Shown: piece after piece, positions 8,552-16,868 of the stretch
Position numbering within the stretch: the stretch's first letter is position 1
Layout of the letters: every line of letters starts with the position of its first letter
Source: Proteinivorax tanatarense
GTDB taxonomy: Bacteria; Bacillota; Proteinivoracia; Proteinivoracales; Proteinivoracaceae
DNA length: 64,000 nucleotides
Direction of reading: 5' to 3'
Assembly: GCF_040267685.1 (NCBI RefSeq)
Contig: NZ_CP158367.1
Coordinates: 2,914,001 to 2,978,000, forward strand
Notes under the pieces: generated by a model
The model's database searches: none
Told to the model about the DNA's origin: nothing
What the model saw: only the letters and a program-made list of their open reading frames with translations
Program-made: the position numbers and the translations under genes

Positions 8552-8583
8552 AAAAAAAAGATTTAGGACTTTTGCCTAAATCT
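8552..8583 (-). terminator. Terminator of the LiaF-like membrane gene
   Basis: A 9-bp stem (8559-8567 with 8575-8583) followed on the minus strand by eight T. It overlaps the end of the gene at 8563 and separates it from the permease transcript. Confidence 0.85.
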
Positions 8584-9147
8584 ATAGTTTTTAATTTTTT
8601 TTATAACTCTCATAACATTATAGTTAGAGATTTTTTCGTGAATCTTTGGAAGCCCTAGCAAAATTCCTCCTACTAAAACTAGTAATAATGGCCAATACGT
8701 GGACAACACTCTTCTAGAAAGTTCGGAGTTAAGCATAGTTAACGCTCCTAAAAAAAGCATGACAACAGCAGGAATTAAAGGCCAAAAGCAGCTCCACTTT
8801 CTCAAGACTAAATAGTGAATTAAAAAACCAACCCCAAAAAATAAAAGAAAAGAAGACTCTCCTCCTTGAGTAAATTGATTATTTAACAGCAAAGTATAAT
8901 ATATTCCCATAGTTGTTAGTAGACTGGCTGCAAGACTAAAAAACCACATTTGCTTGTATAAAAAGAAGAGACCATACATAAACAAACCCAAAAAAAGAAT
9001 ATCGTTATGACCAGTAGGTAATAAGTTGAGTATCAAAATAAAAATTCCTAAAAAGATTGCTACACTTCCCAGCATGTTTTCAAATAAAAACTGTCTATAA
9101 TCTCTTAGTTTCCATGTAATCTTGTCCTTAGACAAATTACTCCACAT
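8563..9147 (-). CDS. Six-helix-type membrane protein, LiaF/DUF5668-like
   Basis: 194 residues, mostly hydrophobic, with about six membrane segments and a basic C-terminal tail (KKIKNYRFRQKS). The repeated pattern 'FWPLIPAVVMLFLGALTML' and 'YWPLLLVLVGGILLGLP' resembles the membrane part of LiaI/LiaF-type envelope-stress proteins. That similarity is by eye and moderate. The ATG follows GGAGGTG. The gene has its own terminator, so it is not in an operon with the permease below it. No confident function. Confidence 0.65.
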   Translation of the reverse strand: MWSNLSKDKITWKLRDYRQFLFENMLGSVAIFLGIFILILNLLPTGHNDILFLGLFMYGLFFLYKQMWFFSLAASLLTTMGIYYTLLLNNQFTQGGESSFLLFFGVGFLIHYLVLRKWSCFWPLIPAVVMLFLGALTMLNSELSRRVLSTYWPLLLVLVGGILLGLPKIHEKISNYNVMRVIKKIKNYRFRQKS

Positions 9148-9226
9148 AGTTACACCTCCAGCTTATTTTATGAGTTATAAAGTATTTTCTAGGAAATAAA
9201 TGTCGAACAAATCCGTAGTAATGAAC

Positions 9227-9250
9227 AAAAGTCACCTGCTGGTGACTTTT
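9227..9250 (-). terminator. Terminator of the membrane gene at 9250
   Basis: AAAAGTCACC and GGTGACTTTT form a 10-bp perfect stem around a 4-nt loop, with a T tract on the minus strand. Confidence 0.85.
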
Positions 9251-9732
9251 TACTTGCTCACAAACCAATCTTTATAATAATAGCTAGCAAAACTAGTAGC
9301 CACCACCCCTATCATACCTGCTATAGAATCTAGGATTAGAGCAAGCACAATAGAGTGTACAGACCATTGATAGACAATAGCAGTAAAAAATGTACTAGCA
9401 GCAACTGCCAGTGCTATTCCCATAAAGGCAGTTTGAACTAATGATTTATTCTCATTTTTACTATATGCGACCTTTATAAAATAGTCAAAAATCAGTATAT
9501 ATATAATTAGCGAAGCTAATAAAACTAGAGCGTACTGATAATCCATAAAGTAGATTGAAAAAGTTGACAGAGTAGCTACTAATATAGACCAGGGCTTACC
9601 CCAGTAAACACATATAAAAGTAACTGTCGCAATTAATACTGTGCTGTAGACATCATCACGCTGATAGATAACAAAAAACGACATTATGTTTAACAAACTA
9701 ATTGCCAACGAAGTAATTACCTTTTTTGTCAT
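9250..9732 (-). CDS. Small integral membrane protein of unknown function
   Basis: 160 residues with five or so hydrophobic segments and a short basic start (MTKKVITSL). I recognise no family. It starts 5 bp after the flhP stop behind GAGGT, so it is probably the last gene of the spoIIID-mbl-flhO-flhP transcription unit. It is closed by a hairpin terminator at its own stop codon. Confidence 0.65.
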   Translation of the reverse strand: MTKKVITSLAISLLNIMSFFVIYQRDDVYSTVLIATVTFICVYWGKPWSILVATLSTFSIYFMDYQYALVLLASLIIYILIFDYFIKVAYSKNENKSLVQTAFMGIALAVAASTFFTAIVYQWSVHSIVLALILDSIAGMIGVVATSFASYYYKDWFVSK

Positions 9733-9736
9733 TATA

Positions 9737-10504
9737 TTACCTCTTTATATTATTAGCTTGACCCATCATCTCATCTGCAGTATGTATTGTTTTTGCAGTG
9801 GCCTGATATGTCCTTTGAGCGGTTATTATGTTTGTTAGTTCTTCAGCTAAGTCTACATTAGAACCTTCTAGAGCACCTTGCTTAATGTTTGACTGAAATA
9901 TTTGTGGGTCACCGGAATTTTCGGTAGCCAATAAAAGATTATCCCCAACTGATAGTAATCCTTCGGGATTATCTACATTATAAGTATTTATATCCCCGAT
10001 TAAGGCTGCTTCTTCTTGACCAGGTAAATTTCCATAGACCTCTCCTTGAGGATTAATTGATATATTTGTCGCTTGGCTTAAATCTTGAAAATCACCATCC
10101 ACCATATATCCACTGGAATTAACTAGATTCCCCTCAGAATCCACACTAAAATTCCCATCTCTAGTTAAGTGGGTTACTCCGTCAACATCTACACCAAAAA
10201 ATCCAGGACCTTCGATTGCTAAATCCCATGTTTCGCCAGTGCTGTTTAAAGCACCTTGACTAAATACTTGTTTGCTTCCAGAAACCATTACTCCGTTTCC
10301 AATTTGAATTCCAGCAGGAGTTTGGCGAAGTTCCCCAACAACAGGATCTATATTTTGCTGTACATTAGCATAAAGCATGTCCTCAAAACTTGTTCTATTT
10401 TTTTTATAACCATTAGTATTAACGTTAGAGATATTATTACCAATATTATCGATATTTGTTTGGTGGGACATAAGTCCTGATCCGCCAATCCATAATGACC
10501 TCAT
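9737..10504 (-). CDS. flhP: Flagellar hook-basal body (rod) protein FlhP
   Basis: 255 residues of the FlgG/FlgF rod family. The N-terminal amphipathic helix 'GLMSHQTNIDNIGNNISNVN' with the 'NIANNIxNxNTxG'-type signature, and the C-terminal 'QGALEGSNVDLAEELTNIIT' helix, are diagnostic. These proteins polymerise as part of the flagellar rod after export. The order spoIIID-mbl-flhO-flhP is the same as in B. subtilis, which supports the FlhP name over a generic FlgG. It follows flhO by 16 bp. Confidence 0.88.
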   Translation of the reverse strand: MRSLWIGGSGLMSHQTNIDNIGNNISNVNTNGYKKNRTSFEDMLYANVQQNIDPVVGELRQTPAGIQIGNGVMVSGSKQVFSQGALNSTGETWDLAIEGPGFFGVDVDGVTHLTRDGNFSVDSEGNLVNSSGYMVDGDFQDLSQATNISINPQGEVYGNLPGQEEAALIGDINTYNVDNPEGLLSVGDNLLLATENSGDPQIFQSNIKQGALEGSNVDLAEELTNIITAQRTYQATAKTIHTADEMMGQANNIKR

Positions 10505-10520
10505 CTTAATACCTCCTTTT

Positions 10521-11294
10521 TTAACGTAGCTGTGCTATTTCATTTACTGCTTTGCCTAAAGTTTCATCTTGTGTATGAATTGCTTTTTGATTTGCTTCAT
10601 ATGCTCTCATAGTAGATATCATATCAACCATTTCTTCTCCTAAGTTTACATTTGACTGTTCTAGATAGTTCTGTTTAACTATAGTATTAGCGCCCACTTC
10701 TACGCTATCATCTGTCAATTGCAAAAGATTTTCTCCCATTTTCAACATAGAGTTAGGGTTTTCCACTCCAGTTATATCCAAAGAGTCCACCAACTCGTTA
10801 TCTACAAAAATTTGCCCCTGTTCATTTACAGTAAAATCATCACTACCTACATTTATTAGACCATTTTGACCTAAGACAAAAGCCCCTTTATTAGTAACAA
10901 GATTCCCTTGAGAATCTACGTTAAACTCTCCATCCCTAGTTAGAAATGTTTCTCCGTCTTGTTGAACAGTAAAAAAACCTTCTCCCACCAAAGCAAGGTC
11001 GGCATTTCGGTCTGTCTGTACTATATTCCCTTGAGTAAAGTTTGTAAATGTTTCATCAACTATAGTTCCTGTTCCTAAGCCTCCTACTCCCGGCATAAGA
11101 TCTCTTCTTCCAAAAGAAGTCTCCATAACTGCATCGTTAAGTCTATGTATAAACATTTCTGGTTTCGCACCTACTACACTTTGATCTTTTTTATATCCAT
11201 TGGTGTTAGCATTAACTATGTTATTTGCGATATTTTCTTGTTTTTTTTGCTGAGCAATCATACCCTGACTAGAGAGTTGCAAACCTCGAATCAT
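10521..11294 (-). CDS. flhO: Flagellar hook-basal body (rod) protein FlhO
   Basis: 257 residues, a paralogue of the adjacent flhP. It has 'QENIANNIVNANTNGYKKDQ' near the N-terminus and 'LEQSNVNLGEEMVDMISTMR' near the C-terminus, the two conserved helices of flagellar rod and hook proteins. The middle contains the FlgG-type beta domain ('DLALVGEGFFTVQ', 'LTRDGEFNVDSQGNLV'). It lies between mbl and flhP as in B. subtilis. The two paralogues probably build the rod together. Confidence 0.88.
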   Translation of the reverse strand: MIRGLQLSSQGMIAQQKKQENIANNIVNANTNGYKKDQSVVGAKPEMFIHRLNDAVMETSFGRRDLMPGVGGLGTGTIVDETFTNFTQGNIVQTDRNADLALVGEGFFTVQQDGETFLTRDGEFNVDSQGNLVTNKGAFVLGQNGLINVGSDDFTVNEQGQIFVDNELVDSLDITGVENPNSMLKMGENLLQLTDDSVEVGANTIVKQNYLEQSNVNLGEEMVDMISTMRAYEANQKAIHTQDETLGKAVNEIAQLR

Positions 11295-11370
11295 TCACTT
11301 CACCCACCTTAAATATTATTATATTAAAAGAATAATCCATAATGCCTAACTAGTCAATGGGCTATTAGCC

Positions 11371-12396
11371 TTAAACCGGTTTTTTACTGCTGGCAAGTGT
11401 ATCCATTATGTTGTCCAACATTTCTAATGCTATACCCGTTCCTCTAACTACAGAAGATATAGGGTCTTCTGCTATAAAAACAGGGCACTGAAGCTTATCA
11501 GTTAAAAAAGTGTCTAAACCATGTAATAAAGCTCCTCCTCCCGTCATTACTATACCCTTATCAATAATGTCAGCAGCTAACTCTGGGGGGGTTTTCTCTA
11601 GTACCATATGAGTGCTTCTTAATATGGAGTTAACCGGTTCTTTGATTGCTTCATAGGCCATTTCCGAATCTACTGTCAAGGTTTTGGGAAGCCCTGTAAC
11701 TATGTCCCTTCCTCTCACTTCCATTGTTTTGTTCCTGGTGCTAGGATCAGCAGAAGCTACCTGGATCTTAACTTCTTCAGCAGACCTTTCACCAATCATC
11801 AAATTATGCTTGTCCCTTATATGTCTTACAATCGCCTCATCCAGTTTATCTCCGCCTACACGAATACTTTCCTTTTTTACTATATCTCCTAAAGAAATTA
11901 CCGCCACATCCGTTGTCCCTCCACCTATGTCAATAACCATATTGCCAAAGGGTTCAAATATATCTAAGTCAGCTCCCAGTGCAGCCGCCCGAGGCTCTTC
12001 TATTAAAAATACATCCTTAGCTCCTATGTTAAGTACTGCCTCTATTACAGCTCTTTGCTCCACCGATGTAATCCCTGCCGGCACACAAACCATAACTCTA
12101 GGCTTAAAAAAAGGAGAATTCCCAGCTGCTTTTTGTATAAAATATCTCAACATATTTTCTGTTATATCAAAATCTGCAATTACTCCTTCTCTTAGAGGTC
12201 TAATAGCAGAAATATTAAGGGGAGTTCTGCCTAGCATACTTCTAGCCTCTTCCCCCACTGCCAAAGTTTTATCTCTATCACTATCTATAGCTACTACAGA
12301 AGGTTCATTTAAAACAACTCCCTTCCCTTTAACAGTAACTAGAACACTGGCAGTGCCTAGATCAACCCCTATATCTTTACCTATTTTAAACAACAT
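11371..12396 (-). CDS. mbl: MreB-like actin, Mbl
   Basis: 341 residues. It begins 'KIGKDIGVDLGTASVLV' (phosphate-1 loop) and has 'MVIDIGGGTTDVAVISLG' (phosphate-2) and 'IVMTGGGALLHGLD' (adenosine motif), the ATPase core of bacterial actins. MreB/Mbl filaments guide cylindrical wall synthesis at the membrane; the N-terminal MLFK is the usual membrane anchor region. GGGAGGG precedes the ATG. Its place between spoIIID and flhO identifies it as Mbl rather than MreB of the mreBCD operon. Confidence 0.92.
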   Translation of the reverse strand: MLFKIGKDIGVDLGTASVLVTVKGKGVVLNEPSVVAIDSDRDKTLAVGEEARSMLGRTPLNISAIRPLREGVIADFDITENMLRYFIQKAAGNSPFFKPRVMVCVPAGITSVEQRAVIEAVLNIGAKDVFLIEEPRAAALGADLDIFEPFGNMVIDIGGGTTDVAVISLGDIVKKESIRVGGDKLDEAIVRHIRDKHNLMIGERSAEEVKIQVASADPSTRNKTMEVRGRDIVTGLPKTLTVDSEMAYEAIKEPVNSILRSTHMVLEKTPPELAADIIDKGIVMTGGGALLHGLDTFLTDKLQCPVFIAEDPISSVVRGTGIALEMLDNIMDTLASSKKPV

Positions 12397-12475
12397 TAAT
12401 TCCCTCCCGCTTCACAATGACTTAGTTTTAAGATTCTACATTTACCTAAAAATTCCTTTATTTTTGTTGCCTATA

Positions 12476-12730
12476 TTAAGCTTTAGAAAACAAATATTTG
12501 TTTTTTGTTGCTATTCCTCCTCTTATGTGGCGTTCTTTTTTATTTTTTTCTAATATTTTTCGAACCTTTTCTGCCAGTTCCTTGTTTATTTCAGGCAGTC
12601 TTTCTGTTAAGTCTTTATGAACGGTACTTTTACTAACTCCATACATTTCCGATACCTTTCTAACTGTTGCTTCAGTTTCTATCACATATGCGCTTATAGT
12701 TAGCACTCGTTCTACTATATAGTCATTCAT
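12476..12730 (-). CDS. spoIIID: Sporulation transcription regulator SpoIIID
   Basis: 84 residues from the ATG at 12730 (GGGGGGAG upstream); an earlier in-frame start adds five residues but lacks a ribosome-binding site. The helix-turn-helix 'ATVRKVSEMYGVSKSTVHKDL' and the basic C-terminal segment match SpoIIID, the mother-cell DNA-binding protein that works between sigma-E and sigma-K. It begins the spoIIID-mbl-flhO-flhP group. Confidence 0.95.
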   Translation of the reverse strand: MNDYIVERVLTISAYVIETEATVRKVSEMYGVSKSTVHKDLTERLPEINKELAEKVRKILEKNKKERHIRGGIATKNKYLFSKA

Positions 12731-12823
12731 TTTTTCTCCCCCCATCTTAAGCTAATTATTTATATTACTTTATAAGGAGGATTTATGACTATAACTAGTA
12801 AAAAGAGCTATAAACTTACAACA

Positions 12824-12876
12824 AAAAAGAAGTTGCTTTAGGTTATTATGGTTTAACCTAAAGCAACCTCTTTTTA
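12824..12876. terminator. Bidirectional terminator after spoIIQ-like gene
   Basis: GTTGCTTTAGGTT (12832-12844) and AACCTAAAGCAAC (12855-12867) form a 13-bp perfect stem, flanked by T tracts on both strands. On the minus strand it ends the spoIID-spoIIQ transcript before spoIIID. Confidence 0.85.
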
Positions 12877-12886
12877 TCTAATAGGC

Positions 12887-13672
12887 CTATTCAAGCAAAG
12901 AAAGTGGATCTATGTATTCACTTTTTCCTTCGCTATTTATCTCAGTTACTTCAAACAAGAGGAAGGATGGCGAAATGTCTAATAGCGAAGAATTTCCTGG
13001 AGTTCCTAAGCTGTCACCTTTAGAAACTTTCTGCCCCTCATTTACCAATATTTCAGAGGATAGACTGGAGTAAACAGTGGTGTATTTTTCATTAGCTATG
13101 ACAACTGTATTTCCATGCATAGGGTCATTATAGACCTGTTCAACGGAACCTGATAGCGCAGCCCTCACTTTACTATCGGTTTCAGCTTGAATTGCAATTC
13201 CTGTTATTGGTTGATGGGTACTATTAAGTGTCCACATATCATTAAATTTTTTAACCACTTCTCCCTGCAAAGGCCATGACAAGTTAGCTATTTCCGTTGT
13301 TACTTCTTCAGATTCTTGTTCTGTTATGGGTTCTTCTTTTTCTTCTCCTTTTTCATCTTCGAAGTCTCTGCTGATTTCCATTTCGTCATAAATGTTATGG
13401 TTCATCTTGTTTTCAACATTAGGTTGAGAAGGTGTATCCTGCACAGAAAAGGATGGCAAGGAGTTTATTCTCCAAAAAGTAAAAGATAGCAATAACACTA
13501 TAAAAACAACATATGCTGAAGCTGTTTTTATATATTTGGGTAGTCCCATAAATTTTTTAAAACCTTGTCTTATACATTTATTTGCTTTTTTTATAAACAC
13601 TACTGTGCTTTCCTTTAACCTTAAGTAAAATTGTAATAAAATCTTTTTCATTTTTATATAATATTTCTTCAT
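12887..13672 (-). CDS. spoIIQ: SpoIIQ-like M23-fold protein without zinc ligands
   Basis: About 261 residues: a long basic cytoplasmic N-terminus, one membrane helix ('YVVFIVLLLSFTFWRI'), an acidic linker, then a degenerate M23/LytM domain. The gene lies directly after spoIID, as in B. subtilis, which supports SpoIIQ (forespore side of the channel with SpoIIIAH). The usual zinc motif HxGxD is replaced by 'ITGIAI' and HLHFE by 'SFLLFE', so it should be catalytically dead. I chose the ATG at 13672, preceded by GAGGAG; a GTG three codons earlier is possible. Confidence 0.82.
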   Translation of the reverse strand: MKKYYIKMKKILLQFYLRLKESTVVFIKKANKCIRQGFKKFMGLPKYIKTASAYVVFIVLLLSFTFWRINSLPSFSVQDTPSQPNVENKMNHNIYDEMEISRDFEDEKGEEKEEPITEQESEEVTTEIANLSWPLQGEVVKKFNDMWTLNSTHQPITGIAIQAETDSKVRAALSGSVEQVYNDPMHGNTVVIANEKYTTVYSSLSSEILVNEGQKVSKGDSLGTPGNSSLLDISPSFLLFEVTEINSEGKSEYIDPLSLLE

Positions 13673-13717
13673 TTTTACCACTCCTCTAAAGGAGTAGCAT
13701 ATCCATTTTTATAATTT

Positions 13718-14695
13718 TTATTCTACTTTTTCATAAATTTGTTTAATTTCAACGTCTTTATAATAAAAATGTAAGATATCCGCAAAGTTCTTTTGTAATT
13801 TTGCCATACCATTTGCTCCATATTGACAAAGACCAACTCCATGGCCATACCCTAAAACTTCAAAAATTATGTCGCTTTCATCGTAGCTCATTTCAAAATT
13901 TGTAGAGTTTAACCCCACCGCCATTCTCACATCGTTGCCAGAGTATGTTTCGTCTTTAATTCTAAAATCTTTAACCCTATTTGTACTACTTCTTTGATCT
14001 ATGGCTATGTCCTTTTCGTAGTTTAAATTTTGCACTTTAACTAAGTCTTGAATCATCTTTAAAAAATCATCTTCAGAGACTTTTACCTTTTGCTCTAACC
14101 TTGATGAGTCACTACAATAATCACACTCAACAGATTTAAGGTACGGTTTAGAACTTTGAAAAACGTCCTCAGAGTTTTCTGTATTCCCCCCGCACGTAGA
14201 ATGATATAGCGCATTAACAGGTTGCCCCTCAAAAGTTAATATTTTCCCCTTTGTTTCTTCAACACTTTTTATAATTTTGTCCCAGTTACTACTTTTTTCT
14301 GAAGTAGACCATTTTGCTTTAGCTTGTTTTTGCGAAATCCAATGTTGACAACTTTGATAATTAGTACAAATATCTGCATCAGGATGACTGGTACATCCCC
14401 CATTTATAATTTGGTTATATGCATATGTGCGAGCAACTACTGCTTGCGCTTTTAAAGCTTCAATGTCAAAAGAAGCAGGCATTTCTCCAGCTACAACCCC
14501 TAGTAGATAGTCCTCCAATCGCATTTCTTTTATCTCCTTTTCTTCATGGAAAAAAACTGAAATAAGTGTATCATCTTCTAACTTTACATCAAGTTCGTAA
14601 GGTGTTACAAACTTGCACCCCTTCACCAAAATAGCTGGCATTATAATAATTATTATAAGTAATGCAATAATGAAAAACATAGCATGCTTCCCCAT
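13718..14695 (-). CDS. spoIID: Stage II sporulation protein D, septal peptidoglycan lytic enzyme
   Basis: 325 residues with an N-terminal membrane helix and the SpoIID/LytB domain. The hallmark 'EDYLLGVVAGEMPASFDIEA' and 'LKAQAVVARTYA' motifs are present, and so is the C-terminal 'GYGHGVGLCQYGANGMA'. SpoIID acts with SpoIIM and SpoIIP as a lytic transglycosylase that drives engulfment. AGGAGG lies 8 nt before the ATG. It is flanked by murA and the spoIIQ-like gene, and a sigma-E-like promoter lies upstream. Confidence 0.95.
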   Translation of the reverse strand: MGKHAMFFIIALLIIIIIMPAILVKGCKFVTPYELDVKLEDDTLISVFFHEEKEIKEMRLEDYLLGVVAGEMPASFDIEALKAQAVVARTYAYNQIINGGCTSHPDADICTNYQSCQHWISQKQAKAKWSTSEKSSNWDKIIKSVEETKGKILTFEGQPVNALYHSTCGGNTENSEDVFQSSKPYLKSVECDYCSDSSRLEQKVKVSEDDFLKMIQDLVKVQNLNYEKDIAIDQRSSTNRVKDFRIKDETYSGNDVRMAVGLNSTNFEMSYDESDIIFEVLGYGHGVGLCQYGANGMAKLQKNFADILHFYYKDVEIKQIYEKVE

Positions 14696-14719
14696 TGATT
14701 CTACCTCCTCACATAGTTA

Positions 14720-14748
14720 ATATTATGTGCTAGGTAAAATAAAAATGC
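14720..14748 (-). promoter_or_regulatory. Putative sigma-E promoter of spoIID
   Basis: GCATTTT (14742-14748), a 14-bp spacer and CATAATAT (14720-14727) resemble the sigma-E consensus KMATATT-N14-CATACAAT. It lies just after the murA terminator and upstream of the spoIID ribosome-binding site, where a mother-cell promoter is expected. Confidence 0.5.
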
Positions 14749-14755
14749 TGAAAAA

Positions 14756-14787
14756 ATAAAAAACGTCTATTTTTTTAGACGTTTTTA
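14756..14787 (-). terminator. Terminator of murA
   Basis: AAACGTCTA and TAGACGTTT form a stem with T tracts; it overlaps the murA stop codon. Confidence 0.8.
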
Positions 14788-16035
14788 TTGTGACCTTTTA
14801 ATGTCAGCCCCCATATTTGCTAGCTTTTTTACTATTCCAACATACCCTCTATCTATATGATAAATATCTGTAACTTCTGTTGTGCCTTCGGCGACCAAAC
14901 CTGCTAGCAGCATTGCTGCCCCTGCCCTTAGGTCTGTAGCTTTTACTTCTGTAGCCGATAGCCTTTCTACTCCTGTTATTAATGCCGAACGTTCTTGAAC
15001 TCGTATTTTAGCTCCCATCCTATGAAGTTCATGAACATGCATAAACCTATTTTCAAATATACTCTCAGTTACTACACTACTGCCGTTCGCAACTGTCATT
15101 AACGTTAATAGTTGAGGCTGCATATCAGTAGGAAACCCTGGATATGGTAATGTTTTAATATCAACTGCTGTTATGGTTTTTGGTGCCATAACTTTTACGT
15201 TTGTCTCTCCTTCAACAAATTTCACCCCTGCCTCCTGTAGTTTTGCCACTACAGGCTTAAGATGGTCCATTATCACGTTCTCTATAGTTATATCTCCTCC
15301 GGTTATAGCAGCGGCTACCATATAAGTTCCCGCTTCAATTCTATCAGGAATTACGGTATAAGTGCAATCGGATAATTTATTTACACCCTTTATTTTAATA
15401 ACACTAGTTCCCGCTCCCTTGATATTAGCTCCCATAGAGTTTAAAAAGTTTGCTAGGTCCACTATCTCCGGTTCTGCTGCAGCATTTTCTATAGTAGTTT
15501 TCCCTTCAGCTAAAGTAGCAGCCATCATAATATTTTCCGTTGCTCCTACAGAAGGAAAGTCTAAATAGATATTTGTTCCAATTAATTTATCTGCCCAAAC
15601 TTTAATGTAGCCACTGCCACACTCCGTTTTTGCTCCTAAAGCCTCAAACCCTTTCAAGTGTAAGTCTATTGGCCTTGTTCCTATAGCACAACCTCCCGGC
15701 AAAGATATTGTTGCCTGCCCCAGTCTGGCAAGCAAGGGCCCTGCGACTAAGAACGAAGCTCTCATTTTCTTTACTAGTTCATACGGGGCCTCAGTTTTTT
15801 TTATTTTTGTGCTGTTAATTTTTAGTTTATCCCCTTTTTCAACAGTAGCACCAAGCTGCTCTAAAACTTGTAGCATTACCTTTACATCTTGTAACGGTGG
15901 AACATCTTCTAAAGTAGAAACACCTTGGCACAAAAGGGAGGCTGCTAAAATAGGAAGTGCTGCATTTTTTGCTCCGCTAACTTTTACTGACCCTTTTAAA
16001 GGTGCTTTCTTCCCTGTAATTAATATTTTTTCCAA
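14785..16035 (-). CDS. murA: UDP-N-acetylglucosamine 1-carboxyvinyltransferase
   Basis: 416 residues of the EPSP-synthase fold. It transfers enolpyruvate from PEP to UDP-GlcNAc, the first committed step of peptidoglycan synthesis. The catalytic loop 'LPGGCAIGTRPIDLHLKG' keeps the reactive Cys (fosfomycin target), and 'VSGAKNAALPILAASLL' is at the N-terminus. It starts at TTG behind GGGGGA. The gene lies between ywmB and spoIID as in B. subtilis murAA. Confidence 0.95.
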   Translation of the reverse strand: MEKILITGKKAPLKGSVKVSGAKNAALPILAASLLCQGVSTLEDVPPLQDVKVMLQVLEQLGATVEKGDKLKINSTKIKKTEAPYELVKKMRASFLVAGPLLARLGQATISLPGGCAIGTRPIDLHLKGFEALGAKTECGSGYIKVWADKLIGTNIYLDFPSVGATENIMMAATLAEGKTTIENAAAEPEIVDLANFLNSMGANIKGAGTSVIKIKGVNKLSDCTYTVIPDRIEAGTYMVAAAITGGDITIENVIMDHLKPVVAKLQEAGVKFVEGETNVKVMAPKTITAVDIKTLPYPGFPTDMQPQLLTLMTVANGSSVVTESIFENRFMHVHELHRMGAKIRVQERSALITGVERLSATEVKATDLRAGAAMLLAGLVAEGTTEVTDIYHIDRGYVGIVKKLANMGADIKRSQ

Positions 16036-16053
16036 TCTTGGTCCCCCTTTCAG

Positions 16054-16770
16054 TTAATAACTGTTTATAATTAATGGAGTAGCTATATTTATGTATTCTA
16101 CATCTGCTGTATTATCAGTAGTTATTGTAATGTGCAAATTAACTTTATCATCATTAACCATAACATAATTGTCTATTTCTTGTGTATAACCTATATAACC
16201 TACATACCCCTCCCCTTTGCTATCAACATTAAAAGTTGAGTTGGCTGCATTAAAAGCTGCCTGTATATTTTTTTCTTTTAAAGTGGAATTAAAGTTGCCA
16301 TCATATATTTTATGTATATTTACAGCTACAAAAGGTTCTCCAAAATGTGAAATTTTGTTATGTAAGTTATTATGCCAATTAATAAGGCATTTTTCATTAC
16401 TTAGTTCTACACTATAAACAATATAGGTATGCCCATTTTCTTCATCAACAACAATAGACAAGCTATTATATGTGTCTTCTGAGTACCACTCTCCATATGC
16501 ATGGTCCTTTGATGTTTCGGTTACCGCCTTAGATAAGTTTTCCCCTAAGAATTCTTTTAAAGTTTCGTTTAGTTCATCTTTATCTAGCTTATCTTCAATT
16601 TTTACATGGGCTTGCCACGAATAAGCAACTACATCTCCATCCATGGCTTCAGAAACCTTTATTAAACTTTTTATTTCGTCAACTCCTCCAGCAGGAGTTG
16701 TTTCTATAGCCAAAGTTATGCTAGCCATAGATAGCAATAAAATAATTATTATACATATAGTTTTCTCCAC
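16054..16770 (-). CDS. ywmB: YwmB-like secreted protein
   Basis: 238 residues with a signal peptide ('TICIIIILLLSMASITLAI') and a globular region that fits the YwmB family in length and in position directly upstream of murA. It starts at GTG behind TAGGAG. The family structure resembles the TATA-binding-protein fold, but its function is not established. Identification rests mostly on context and overall character. Confidence 0.65.
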   Translation of the reverse strand: MEKTICIIIILLLSMASITLAIETTPAGGVDEIKSLIKVSEAMDGDVVAYSWQAHVKIEDKLDKDELNETLKEFLGENLSKAVTETSKDHAYGEWYSEDTYNSLSIVVDEENGHTYIVYSVELSNEKCLINWHNNLHNKISHFGEPFVAVNIHKIYDGNFNSTLKEKNIQAAFNAANSTFNVDSKGEGYVGYIGYTQEIDNYVMVNDDKVNLHITITTDNTADVEYINIATPLIINSY

Positions 16771-16835
16771 TCTCCTACACCCCCTGTATAACTTTAATTG
16801 TTGCCTTAATCCTACTTAGTTATACATGAGAGTTT

Positions 16836-16868
16836 AAAAAAGGGGCTGTCATTTGACAGCCCTCTTTT
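16836..16868 (-). terminator. Terminator of the YueI-like gene
   Basis: GGGCTGTC and GACAGCCC form a tight stem with a short loop, followed by six T on the minus strand. Confidence 0.85.

Noticed and set aside
11684-12553. Plus-strand open frame of 289 codons opposite mbl
   Set aside because: It is antisense to the whole conserved mbl gene, has no ribosome-binding site and no domain; it reflects codon bias of mbl.
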